From assembly GCA_030144725.1 (NCBI GenBank), contig JASKMD010000021.1, positions 647,540 to 711,539 on the forward strand: a stretch of DNA of 64,000 bases, read 5' to 3'. The notes under the pieces are model-generated. The model did not search any database. It had not been told where the DNA came from and saw only the letters and a program-made list of their open reading frames with translations. Below are positions 11,336 through 21,961 of the stretch, in pieces (position 1 is the stretch's first letter; every line of letters starts with the position of its first letter). The translations under genes were made by a program, and so were the position numbers. This DNA is from Haematococcus lacustris (Eukaryota; Chlorophyta; Chlorophyceae; Chlamydomonadales; Haematococcaceae).

Positions 11336-11503
11336 TGGTTAGGAAACAGAACATGCCACCATGGATGGCTTAGTACTCATCATGCGTGCAGCCGATGATT
11401 TGAAAGTCTCATAGGTTGTAGTATAGGCGGGAGGTGGCTGGCCATTGGCTCCAAGTTAAATTGCTTCTGTTGCTTATCTTTTCATTCTTTTGACTGAGCA
11501 AAC

Positions 11504-13894
11504 CTAGGCAAACATGGTGGGGAAATCGTACCTCGGCAGGTGCGTGAAGGTCAGGCGCTGACTCGTATCCCTTGCCACTGTTGCCTCAGCCGGGCCTGGG
11601 CCCGTGGGGTCGAAACCCACGTGGCCGTCAAGGTTTGAATTTGCGATGGGACAGATGGCCGCGTTCGCCTCAGCCGGGACGGTAGACGGGACGTTGTTGT
11701 TGTTGTTGTTGTTGCTGCTGCCCGGGCCTGCCTGGCTTGTGTTTGACTCCCTTGCTGCTGCTGTGGGACTCCCACAGTTGCCTGGTGCAGACACGCTCCT
11801 CCGCCTGCTCAACCCTGCTTGCCTTTGCGTGCTGCCACCCCCTGCCTGGTGATGGCTGCTGCCTGGCCTTGGGCAGGCCCTGTCGCTGCCCGGCACAGCC
11901 TGAGGTGTTCTTCCAGATCCAGGAGCAGCTTGAGGACTGCCTGGTCCTGAGTGACCCCTCCTGCCAGGCTCCTTGGTAGCCGCGCTGCTGTTTGGCCCCC
12001 AAGTGCTTGCCCTCGTCATCCACTGCCACGAGGAGCTAGTGCCAACCTCGTGCTCCTCCTCTCCCTCCTTGTGCTCCTCCTCAACAGCAGCTTCCGCTAG
12101 CTCTGCGTGGCGGGCGTGGCCTGCTGCCCTGTTCTCCTCGTGTGCGGGGTCATCGAAGCATAGGGACCAGCGAGGGCAAGATTTCGGCCCCATGATCAGC
12201 CACGAACCTCTCTCACTCCAGTCATTCTCGAGCATCGCCTCAATCCGGCTGTCCAACCCGCTATCTTTGATGCTGTTCATGCAACTGTCGGCGCCAATCA
12301 GCGATGAGCATCCAGAGCTGGCAGTGCTGGGCGCACATATGGTCGGACGGCGGCTGGTCGGGCCCGGGCTCGGCTCGCCGCCTATCTGTGGCCGCAGGGG
12401 CCCTAGCAGGGAAGGGCGCAGAGGCAGGCCCAGACCCGGTGCCCTGGCTGGCTGGGGGTCTCGAGGCTGCAGATCCCAACGCACGGATTGACGGCGGGCA
12501 CCGATGCCAAGCGTTGGTGATCCCGATTTGTCTTGCCGCGGTCCACTGGAGGGTTCTGCCTGGAGGCCGCCAGACCCGCTGCGGCAGGTGGAAGAGCGAA
12601 TGCGAGCGGCAGTGTACAGCGCGTTGGCCGTACCAGCGAGCACGGTGGTGGTCGGGCATTGCTCCTCGTTTCCCCGACGGCCGCAGGCGGTGAAGCTCTG
12701 CGAACCATTTCTCTTCAATGCTCTTGCTGCTTGCGTGCCCCTGGGTTTTCCTTCACCTTCCTGGCCACCGGCAGCGAACAGCATACCCGCCAGCTGTGAG
12801 CGCACAATATTCAAGATAGAGCCACGCCGGTGTGACTTGGGCTGGTGTAACCCAGCTTGTCGCTGCGGCACTGGCAAGGCCTGGCCATCAGACGAGCTCC
12901 GCTCGCATTGCGGCTGCTGCTGCGTCGGCTGGTGGGGAGTCTGCGGGGTCGCTGTGGTCCTCACCATCAACCCTTCGGCTTCCTCTTCAAGCATTGAGAA
13001 AAGCACGGCGTACTGGTCCTCATCGCGCAGGTCTTGTCCGAGGGCTGCACGCTGCCCTGCTGCGCGTAAATGAAGCTCCGCTAGGCTGTTATGGCTGTGC
13101 CGCGAGTAGTCGCTGGGGCGATCGGAACCGGCAAGCAGCTCATCGTAGGTACTGCGATGTCCCATCGAGAGCACTGCGGAGGCACGCCGAAAGGCTGCGG
13201 TGGACGCATTGGAATTGATTGAACTGCGTGCACCACTGGTAGATTCCCTGCCCGCAGTGCTGGTGGTGGGAGCAGATGGCATGGACATGCCGGATGACCT
13301 GCAGTGCCCTGACGCGGTCGACGGTCTACTGACGCCAGACATCCTCGACATCATCGCGCTCAACATTGTGCTGACAGCGCCGAGTCCCGGTTGTGGCGAG
13401 GTCGGCGGCGCAAGGTGGGTGTCCACATCGCGGCGCAGCCTGCCGGGACCCTGGGCTTGGTGTGCCCTTCCACCCCGGTCGCCAAACCCGGGCACCACCT
13501 GGCTTGCGCGCCGCTCGATAGCCAGGCGTGAGCGTGGGGCCACGTGCGAGGCCGCCCGCCGCACTAACTCCCCCGCGACCAACTTGGTACTTCCGAGCTC
13601 TCTTGGTGGAGGAGAGCGAGCAGCACGTGGCGCATCCTGACCCTGTGCCACCTCGCTCTGCGAGCTGGACAATCGCGGCCGCTGCTGGTGCATGCTGGTG
13701 CGGCGACTTCTGGATGACAAATCTTTGAGACCAGCGGTCACGGCAGCGGCCGCAGCAGCCTCAGCCTCAGCCGCCGCGGCCACAGCAGCGGCAGCTCGAG
13801 ACTCCACTGCGGTGTCCACTTCTGCCACGCTGGAGGTGATATTGGGTAAGGGGCCAACGAACCAGTGGCGGCCGCCCACATGAGGCGCCCACCT
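11504..13894 (-). CDS. Unrecognised Ser/Arg/Ala-rich protein segment (~790 codons)
   Basis: One uninterrupted minus-strand frame of 2.4 kb, unlikely to be chance at this length. It begins behind an acceptor (CTGCAG near 13895) with WAPHVGGRHWFVGPLPNIT, then an Ala-rich helix. Long low-complexity sequence follows with basic/Ser patches (RRGSILNIVRSQLAG, MLSAMMSRMSGVSR), acidic patches and an Asn run near the end. No known domain was recognised. It is probably an internal exon: a donor GAG|GTACGA lies near 11529, and upstream coding (EVRLLVTNPLQ near 13915) looks cut off by repeat B. It may continue into 7700-9235. Function unknown. Confidence 0.5.
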   Translation of the reverse strand, partial: RWAPHVGGRHWFVGPLPNITSSVAEVDTAVESRAAAAVAAAAEAEAAAAAAVTAGLKDLSSRSRRTSMHQQRPRLSSSQSEVAQGQDAPRAARSPPPRELGSTKLVAGELVRRAASHVAPRSRLAIERRASQVVPGFGDRGGRAHQAQGPGRLRRDVDTHLAPPTSPQPGLGAVSTMLSAMMSRMSGVSRPSTASGHCRSSGMSMPSAPTTSTAGRESTSGARSSINSNASTAAFRRASAVLSMGHRSTYDELLAGSDRPSDYSRHSHNSLAELHLRAAGQRAALGQDLRDEDQYAVLFSMLEEEAEGLMVRTTATPQTPHQPTQQQPQCERSSSDGQALPVPQRQAGLHQPKSHRRGSILNIVRSQLAGMLFAAGGQEGEGKPRGTQAARALKRNGSQSFTACGRRGNEEQCPTTTVLAGTANALYTAARIRSSTCRSGSGGLQAEPSSGPRQDKSGSPTLGIGARRQSVRWDLQPRDPQPARAPGLGLPLRPSLLGPLRPQIGGEPSPGPTSRRPTICAPSTASSGCSSLIGADSCMNSIKDSGLDSRIEAMLENDWSERGSWLIMGPKSCPRWSLCFDDPAHEENRAAGHARHAELAEAAVEEEHKEGEEEHEVGTSSSWQWMTRASTWGPNSSAATKEPGRRGHSGPGSPQAAPGSGRTPQAVPGSDRACPRPGSSHHQAGGGSTQRQAGLSRRRSVSAPGNCGSPTAAARESNTSQAGPGSSNNNNNNNVPSTVPAEANAAICPIANSNLDGHVGFDPTGPGPAEATVARDTSQRLTFTHLPRYDFPTMFA

Positions 13895-13964
13895 GCAGGG
13901 GGTTGGTCACCAGGAGACGTACCTCAGCTTCTCAGATTCTCAGATTAACAGGTTCTATTTTCAC

Positions 13965-14628
13965 GGGAAACCCAAATTGCTAGAAAAGGCCACCGCCCGT
14001 CGCACTGCGCATCGCGTGATGGCTAAGAAGAAGCGGAAGGGTAGCGACAAGAAACGTAAAGGTTCGTGTCCCCAGCCGTGACGTGAGCCCTAGACGTGAG
14101 TTACGCGCTGTGAGATAACCCGTCGCTCCTGTTGGTTCCATCGCAGTGTCTCGTTCCGCCCAAGGCAAGCAACGACAGGATCGTCGAGATGGCTGGACCA
14201 CGCGTCGCCACAATGAACATGCAGCGCATTGGGGAGAGCAGGTGGCGTCCACTGGAGTTGTGCTTCTGGCCAGAGCAGGGAGCTCTGCCAGCCAAGGGCA
14301 AGGAGTACCCTGGCTTGGGCTACAAGCGGCTGCGAGACAAGCCACCCCAGGCCCAGCAGCAGCAGCCTGCTGGGGCACAGTAGTGTGTGCCCCCCCCCCA
14401 CTTGAAGCTGTCATCAGCTTACAATTAGTGCATGTTTTGTCATGCCAACTCTACATCATAGCCCTCGGGTCAGGCAATAGTGTAGGTGGTAGGCGGGCTC
14501 ATGTGCCATGTGCACTGGGTTTACTCCACACAGCCCAATAACACTGTTTTAGCCGGATCTAGTTAGTGGTTGCTAGTGGCCGTTGCTAGGTCCTGCTAAA
14601 ATGGAGGCCCTAGTGAGGGACAAGGGGG
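13965..14628 (+). pseudogene. Fanzor-like remnant B (N-terminus fused to C-terminus)
   Basis: The copy begins with a piece of the family's 5' coding region. AHRVMAKKKR leads into a very basic stretch (KGSDKKRKG) that looks like a nuclear localisation signal. A large internal deletion removes the catalytic core. It resumes at MNMQRIGESRWRPLEL, just after the RuvC-III Asp, and runs through KGKEYPGLGYKRLRDKPP to a stop near 14383. The full conserved 3' tail follows and ends AAGGGGG at 14628. The following bases are CTG, as in the other copies, but I could not find a clear flanking duplication. Confidence 0.65.
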
Positions 14629-15063
14629 CTGCTTCTTTCGTAGTCGTTCTTTCGTAGTTTCGTAGTCTGGTTTTTCGTAGCCTGGTCGGTACGAAAGAAG
14701 CAGCCTGGCCCTGCTACAACCAGAGCCAGTGTTGCAAGCAGGCCAGGCCAGGATGGACCATGACGCAGGGGCTGGCTAGGCAGCTCGACCTACCCAGCAA
14801 CTCCCATGCCACAGCTCTTGTCCCGCTTGACCTACCCAGCATCCCGCTTGACCTACCTCGACCAGGGCCAGTGTTGCAAACAGGCCAGGGCCTTGCCTCA
14901 GGGTGAGGTCATGATGTCAGACACAGGGATCGGGCGGAGGTGGCGAGGGAGTGAAGCGGGAAAGAGGGGCGGAGAGGGTGTAATGGAGCCGGGGTGGTGG
15001 AGGTTTGCTTTGGGGCAATGCCCACCTTGACCCACCGAGGGCTTCATGTGTGTTCTTTGACGC
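14629..15063. other. Intergenic, no gene seen
   Basis: About 435 bp between remnant B and the permease stop. It holds short direct repeats of TTTCGTAGT (14638-14690) and a duplicated GCTTGACCTACC motif (14826-14860). Nothing coding was recognised. Confidence 0.5.
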
Positions 15064-16566
15064 TCACCAGAGGATGGCCGCAAATGCCAGCAGCAGCGCC
15101 AGCAGCAGCGGCGTCCAGTTCGCGTTAAGCAGGGTGATGGGGTAGTGCATGGGCAGGCAGAACACGACCGACATTAGGCTGATCCAGGCGCAGCTGAGCC
15201 GGGCCAGAGGTCGCGACCAGGACCCCAGGGAGAAGGCACCGCGGAGGAAAGCATCACCCCGCCACAGGGCCAGTGCGATGGGGACGAGGTAGGACAGCGA
15301 CAGTGCCACTACACTGGTGGCGCTAAGGGCAGTGGCAAACTGCAAAACATGGGACATACCACAGGCCTGAGGGTGGTGGTCAGGGTCATGAACACATGAC
15401 TTTGTTGCGGCTTGCAAGGGGGGAGGGGGAGGGGGAGGGGGGCTGTAGGCAGGCAAGCGTGAGACCCAGACCATAGTGTACCTGGGGGTTGAGTATGGCC
15501 GGCAGGGCGGCAAGGAGAGCGAGGCAGGCCATGAGCCATATGCAGGACCAGGGCTGCTGCGTCCCTTTAGACAGCCGGTGCCACCAGGCTGAACCCAGCA
15601 TGGCCCCATCACGGCTGAACGCATACACAGCCCTGCACAGCACACTTCGAGGAGTTTTACAAACTTCGAAAAAACTCCGAGGAATCTATAGGAAAAGCCA
15701 CTATTCCCAAGGGCAGCAGGGGCGGCGGCAGGGTCGATGTATGTCAGTCACTATGCTTGAGCCGCGAGCTGCAGCACAGAAAGCAGCAGCATGGTGGCGA
15801 CCATCGTGGTGGCCATGGTGGTGGCATCATCTTGCTGGCTCTGCATCACTCAGGCACTACCAGGTGGTGCTCTGGCAGCCGGCCTGACCTGCTGCTGGAG
15901 GTCAGGGCGTTGGCCCCGCACATGAAAAGCCCCAGTGCCGGGATGTACAGCACCGCCAGGCCTGCTCGGCCCTGACCGTACCGGGCCTTGAACACGTCCC
16001 AGGCCACCTGCAGACCACAGCCAGACGAGGACAACTTGGTCTGTCCAGCCACCAGCACTGGCAGCGTCACAACACACAGGAGGCGCATGCTGCACAACTG
16101 CAGCACAAGCACATGCAGACCAGCCAGCCAGACTCGGGCCTCAAGACTCAACAAACAAGACTGAAGACTCCACCCCGGTACCATCCCTTAGTATCCCTCC
16201 CTTAGTATCCCTTTCCATCTCTTCCCATCCCGGTACCATCACTCCACCCCGGCACCATACACGCGTTTACCACAATCAAGCAGTTTAGCAAAAGCCTTAA
16301 CTAATAGCGACAATGGTGTACACTCAGCCCACCATACCAACCATTCCAACCCACCCACCAATGTGTTGTGACAAGGCTGGCTGACAGGCGTTGTTTGCCA
16401 CATGCCATCATGAACCATCACATGTTCGCATCCATGGACGTGTGAGCAGAGGCCATGTCAGGTATGCTAGCCAGTTTGACCGGCCTCAACATTGCCATCG
16501 CCAATCATTGACACCTCACCTGTCCCTAGCTTCTCTTGCACTACCATCATCATGGTCAGCAGCAGC

Positions 16567-16600
<34 letters not shown>

Positions 16601-17045
16601 GGACGTGATGGACCATTAGCAGGACCATCCAGCCCACAGCAGGATGCAGCAGGAGTCACCCATCACCAATTGAGCCACTGGCGGGACAAGTCATGCCCCT
16701 ACACTACCCACTGAAGATCCGACTCCTGCACCAGCAGCAGGAACAGCAGGGCAGCAGGGCACCGCACTTGCCTGGGCAATGGCCTGGCCCCCAGCCGCGG
16801 CGTTGGGGTCCATGATGCTGTCCAGAGACTGCATGCTGAAGGTCAAGCTCAGCATCAGCAGGAGGCCCAGCAGGCAGGCGCTGCCCACTCCTGCCACCAG
16901 GCCCCAGCTGGCTGACCGCTCCGCATCCACTGTCTCCTCTGCCAAGGTGCATGGCAGCAGCAGCAATGGGAGCATCGACAGCAGCAGCAGCCACCGCCGC
17001 CGCCGAAGCATAATGCACAACAGCTGCAGGCAAGATATGATGCAT

Positions 17046-17079
<34 letters not shown>

Positions 17080-20000
17080 TCTACAGCAGCTGCAGCAGCA
17101 GCAGCCAATGCATGATGCACAGCGGCAGCAGCAGGGCTAGTCCGCCACTTGACACCCAACCATGGACAGTCCTTGGTGGTGGTGCTGATGGCAGTGGTGG
17201 TGGTGGATGGGCTGTTGTATGGCCGCCACGCACCGGCTAAGTGAATGCAACAGTCGAACCCCATGATGGTCCACTGCAGGACAGGAGGCGGGAGCATGAA
17301 GGGCACAGCACAGGGTCTGGGACCAGTACAGTGGACTCGGCCACTTAGGGCCAGGCTGGTGGGTTGGCCTGCTGGCAGACAGATGGGTTGACAGCCAGGC
17401 TGGCCTAGCTCCCATTGTTACGCTGCCCTACACCCCTGCTTGGGCCAGAGGTACATGTGATCCATGCGGGTAAGCGAGGTAGCCTGCCGGCTGGCCTCAT
17501 TCTCATTGCTGTGCTGCCCTACACCTTCCACCTTGCTTGTGCCAGAGGTTAGTTTCCCGGGTTTCTCGCTGCAGCCGCATCCATCACTCACCTGGCTCAT
17601 CAGCAAGCCGGCCTGCGCCCAAGGGAACACCGAGCAGCAGGGGTAGGTTAGGGTTAGGGTCGACCCTGGCACCCTGACCCTACCCCTAACGTCACCCAGG
17701 GCACCACCGGGAATCAGGGGTGCGTGGCAAGGGGCAGTGGGGGCTGCACAGGCCAGCAGGGTAGGGAGCGGGGGCTGACATTATGAGAGCAGCAGGTTGG
17801 TGTGCTTGTGCTCCCGACCTCACCCAGGCCTGCTTCCACAGATTCAGCTGAGGCTGTGCTGAGCAGGGTTAGAAGCCAGGGCCCGTCCCTGACTAGAGTA
17901 GCAGGTGGGCGGTGTTACATATCCCATTCCTATCCCCCTGGCCTCCAACAGCCTGGGACTGGCCTAAACTACTACAAGAATGGCTACCTCACTATTTCGC
18001 AACCTCCATCTATTTCATCCCTCCGCCTGTCCATGCGACACATCTGTTGATCTGACCCTTGATCTCTGTTGATTTGACCTTTGCTAATTCTCTACTCTGG
18101 ACCTGTTTGTGGCAACACCAAGCTGGGAGCGATGTATCCCTCATGCCTGCCCTGTGGGTTTGCTTCCTACCGGCGTGCATGCACATGTGGCACAGCTGCC
18201 TGGCATCATGCAGTGCAGCACTGCACAGGCAATGCCATCATGACGGCCAGCAGCCGGCCCCACCTGGCTGCCAGACCAGATCCCCTCCCCTCCCTACACC
18301 CACCAGAAAGATGTGAACTGGGTTGGTCAGGCCAGTCAGCTCCGTGTTGGGCAACCAGCTGCCAAAGGCGAAGTTTGGGGAGGTGTGTCGGGGTGCGACA
18401 GCAATGAGCAGGGCACAGAATGCTAGGGTGGCCACCACTTGCCAGAAGCCGCTGAAGACAATCTGCATGCGGGTGAGGTGGTGGCTGCCGCAATTCATGC
18501 AGGCATGCAGGACCAGCAGGCCCACAAAGAGGGCCAGCAGCTGGTACGGGCTCAGCACCACACCCGGCTGCTCTGCGTGCACCAACACGGGCAGCAGGCA
18601 GCAGGCCTGCAAAGCATGAACCGCAGGCGGCGACAGCAGCAGCGGCAGCAGCAGCGGTAGCAGCGGCAGCAGCAGCAGCGGGAGCATGAGGCATAGCCAG
18701 GACTGGTGTGTAGGAAATGGTTAATGCAAGCCAGTGTGAGTGTGCGAGTGTGAGTGTGTGAGGAGCGCAGCAGGAGCAGAGAGCAGAGGTTGCCAGACGC
18801 ACTCAGTCCTAGGATCAATGCATGCCACAGGCCGGAAGAAGCACGCCCCACTGGTGCCCATAGGGCCATCAGGGTGCCCACAATGCCCTACTGATGCCCC
18901 TGTGATGCTCAGGGTCACGGAGGGTTGCCAACCACAACACGAGGAGCTCACCAGAGGTCTGGCCAGCATGCATGAGCTCAGCAGTCCCACCTCGGCAGCT
19001 GGCCCAGTAGCTGCAGGTGCTGGTCACACACCTTGAGGTCCACTGGTATGCAGGCGCACCAGGGCAGCCAAGTACTGCGCCAGCAGCAGCTCAGTGGAAG
19101 CGGTGAAGGCCACCTAGGAGCAGCACAATAGCATAGCAAACGGGCATAGCCAAGAAGCTTCTCAACAAGATAAGAGCTAAGTGCTTCTTAACAACAAGCC
19201 ATGGCTTCTCTTGCAGGGTTGCAGCAGTGCGGTTGAAGTTCCGCACACATTTACAGCCACAGCGTATGTAAGTGTGACATTGCCTGAGTGTCCCTGGTGG
19301 AGTCTCTGGTGGAGCCACATCCGAGCAGCCATCCACCAGGCCCACAAACACACACGCACACACGCCATGGTGGTGAGGCGGCGTCTGGGCACCAATCTAT
19401 CGAGCCCACAGCTAACACATAGCCTAACCTCCCGTGTCTGCGTCACAAGGAAGAGGCCAAAGCAGGTTGGAGGTAGGGGTAGGGACCTTCAGGTGCGCAG
19501 GCAGGCCAGAAAGACATGCAAGGCTGGGCAGGGCAGGTGGAATGACCACACTGTCTCACACTGACACTCTGGGTGTGTGGTTTGTGGCAGCGGCATCATC
19601 ACCATCATCATAGTCACTACCAGTAGCCACAGCCGTAGCCACAGCAGCAGCACAGCAACCGCCACAGCAGCAGCATCCAACTCAGGCATGACCCACTGGC
19701 AGTGCACTCTATCTGGAGCCAGGCCATGTAGGCTTACGTTGCCCAGAAGGCTGAGCCAGCCAGTCATCCAGCAGGCGATGGCCCGGTGCCGAGCAGGGGC
19801 CAAGACAAAAGTCCAGTAGTACAGGCCACCTGGTGCACACAGCGCAGTCGCAGGCAGGCAGGGCAGCAACCAAGCCTTTGCTTAGCCTATCACGGAGGCA
19901 GGTTTAGTGGGTAACAGCACAGGTGCGGGCAGGCAGGCAGGGTAGCAGCAGCGAAAGTGGGGCCTGGTTAGGGGCAGGTGCAGGAGCGCTGACGATGTGA

Positions 20001-20931
20001 ACGCAGGCGCTTCCAGTGTGCAGTGCAGCAGGGGTCGAGTCATAGGCTCAGTGGCCGGCATGTGTTCACCTGATGGCAGCCATGGAACCAGGTCTAGGAG
20101 CTGGCAGCACGGCTACTTTGCCAGATGCTGAGTTGTCCCACTGCTGACCCACACCTGACTGCTAGCTGTTGTCTTGCCGAGTCATCCCACTCAGAGCAAC
20201 GGACCTGAGGTTGGGAAGGCCGAGACCAGCTCAGCCAGACAGGCTGCCACTGCCAGGGAGGCGCATGACACCAGCAGCCAGCCCCAGATTACTGCCACGG
20301 GCCCGCCGTACGCCAGGCCTTGAGCTGAGAAGGTAGCGCCAGTGGTCCCTGCGTGTGAGAAAGGAGAAAGACGACGGCCAGCGCAGCAGCAGGAGCTTGT
20401 TGGTGGTGTTCCACACCACCATCACCAAGCCATCGTCATGGGCCTGGTGTTCAGCAAGTGGTTGCCTGCAGCAGCTCTGCTGCAGCAGCTCTGCAGGAGC
20501 CATTCCACCTCATGCAGCGCTTGTTAAACGCTATTAAGTTTAGTTTCTGGGAACAACGGCAGTGGCCGGAGCAGGGGCAGCAGGACGTGTGCAGGGGAGT
20601 TGGTGCATGGGTGTGGCATGCTGCAATGCAGGCAAGGAGCAGCGCAGGCAGGTGTAAGCGGCTCAGGGAAGCAGGCAGGCAGGCAGGCAGGCCTGCTACT
20701 CCTTACAGCAGGACATGACGCTGACGGCACAGGCTGCATTGCTGGCTAGGCTGAGCGTGCGCGGCATCTCCTGCTTGAATCCCATCTGCCAGAGCTTGAC
20801 TGCAGCGCAGCAGCAGCAGGCAGCGCAGGGTGTGCAGGGTGGCAGCAGGTGAAGGCACAGCAGCAGGCCACTTGGTCAGAGTCAAGCTTGTTGCGGCTGG
20901 AAAAGTGGTCTTGCGTCATGGACGGGTCCAT
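15064..20931 (-). CDS. Amino-acid/GABA permease, APC superfamily (BAT1-like), 12 exons, 516 aa
   Basis: Multi-pass membrane transporter of amino acids or GABA. Exons: 20931-20872, 20794-20707, 20348-20205, 19829-19738, 19113-19030, 18606-18298, 17612-17592 (21-nt microexon), 17273-17234, 16938-16772, 16007-15889, 15632-15482, 15339-15064. All phases join and the total of 516 aa equals the usual family length. Matching blocks in order: LWQMGFKQEMPRTLSL, YGGPVAVIWGW, FPTSGGLYYWT, CWMTGWLSLLGN, NTELTGLTNPVHIFLVGAGL, GFDCCIHLAEET, DVFKARYGQG, AVYAFSRDGAM, LPMHYPIT and a final hydrophobic helix ending ILW. The acceptor of exon 2 (CAAG) is chosen to fit the frame. Intron 9 uses a GC donor (CAG|GCAAGT at 16771). 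Substrate and membrane (plasma or organelle) cannot be told from sequence. Confidence 0.88.
17642..17695. repeat. Short inverted telomere-like motifs in permease intron 6
   Basis: GGTTAGGGTTAGGGTC is followed within 20 bp by CCCTGACCCTACCCCTAAC, a small inverted pair of telomere-type hexamers. It is too short to be an array and may be a repair scar. Confidence 0.5.
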
Positions 20932-21946
20932 TTCGTCAAAGTCAGAGCTGGTGGCAGCTGGGGGATAAAGCTGTGGAATTGTGTCTTGCAAGGGTTGGTA
21001 GGGGGTGCAGCTGAGACAAGTCAGGCCGCATGAGGCCTGCCTCGTTCTCGTCCTGCCTGCCTGGCCGCTCTCTGGCCTATCGCTGGTCCAATCCAGTGCC
21101 TGTCACCATGGCTTGCAGCAGTGCCGTCAGCTGTGTTGAAGCTGCTGCTCATGGCATTGCAGCCAAATGGTCCTTGGTTGATGCTGCTGCTCATGGAGTC
21201 ATGGCATGCTGGTCCTTCTCTTCACATGCACATGGAGGCTGACATGATATGGTGTGCGTGGGATCTGACGACACCCCATCACAAGCTGTCACAAGCTGAG
21301 GTCACAAGCTGAGGTCACAAGCTGAGTCGCTGGGCATGGTGGGTGCAGCCGCCTGACCAATGCTGCCTCTGCTAGCAGTAGCAGTAGCTAGCGGGTAGCT
21401 AGCAGTCCAGGGCCCCAAGGCTGTGCTGCTCCTGCTTACCCAGAGGCTAGGTCAACACAGTGCATTGCTTACCCAGAGGCTAGGGTCAACACAGTGCATT
21501 GCTTACCCAGAGGCTAGGGTCAACACAGTGCATTGCTTACCCAGAGGCTAGGGTCAACACAGTGCATTGCTGGCAAGGGTGCCTGGCTGCTGGGCAGCAG
21601 CCCCTTTGTTGGGTGCTGGGGGGTCGCTATTGTGGAGCATGCTGTGACCATCCAGTGATGGGGTGTGACCGTGTGTGATATGATTGCGACCCTGCAATGC
21701 ACTGGTGGAGCACTGTGGGGCTCAGCAGGTGTGCATTGCACCACAGTGGGTGCCAGGGTGAGGAGTATAGCGGTTGTGCAGTTGCCTCATACTGCATGGG
21801 CTGCTTTTCTGACCAATACGCTCTAACACCTGGCAGCTCACACAAGTGTAACACCATGTCCAGAACCCTCACCACCACCACCACATTGCTGACCCCTGGC
21901 TACCAGTCAGGCTAGTGACCCACAGCCACTGGGTAGCCAGACTGGT
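20932..21946. other. Upstream region of the permease; no gene, one 34-bp tandem repeat
   Basis: No supported reading frame. The proximal part presumably holds the permease promoter and any 5' leader exon (a possible acceptor lies near 20990). A four-unit tandem repeat lies at 21434-21568. Confidence 0.45.
21434..21568. repeat. 34-bp minisatellite, 4 units
   Basis: Four near-identical units beginning GCTTACCCAGAGGCTAG and ending CACAGTGCATT. The first is one base shorter than the others. There is no coding potential of note. Confidence 0.9.
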
Positions 21947-21961
21947 TGAGACAGTCTTGTT

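Noticed and set aside
20440..20540. Extra permease exon (MTMAW-like stretch)
   Set aside because: Splicing exon 2 (ending 20707) directly to 20348 gives a perfect family alignment in length and phase; including this piece breaks it.
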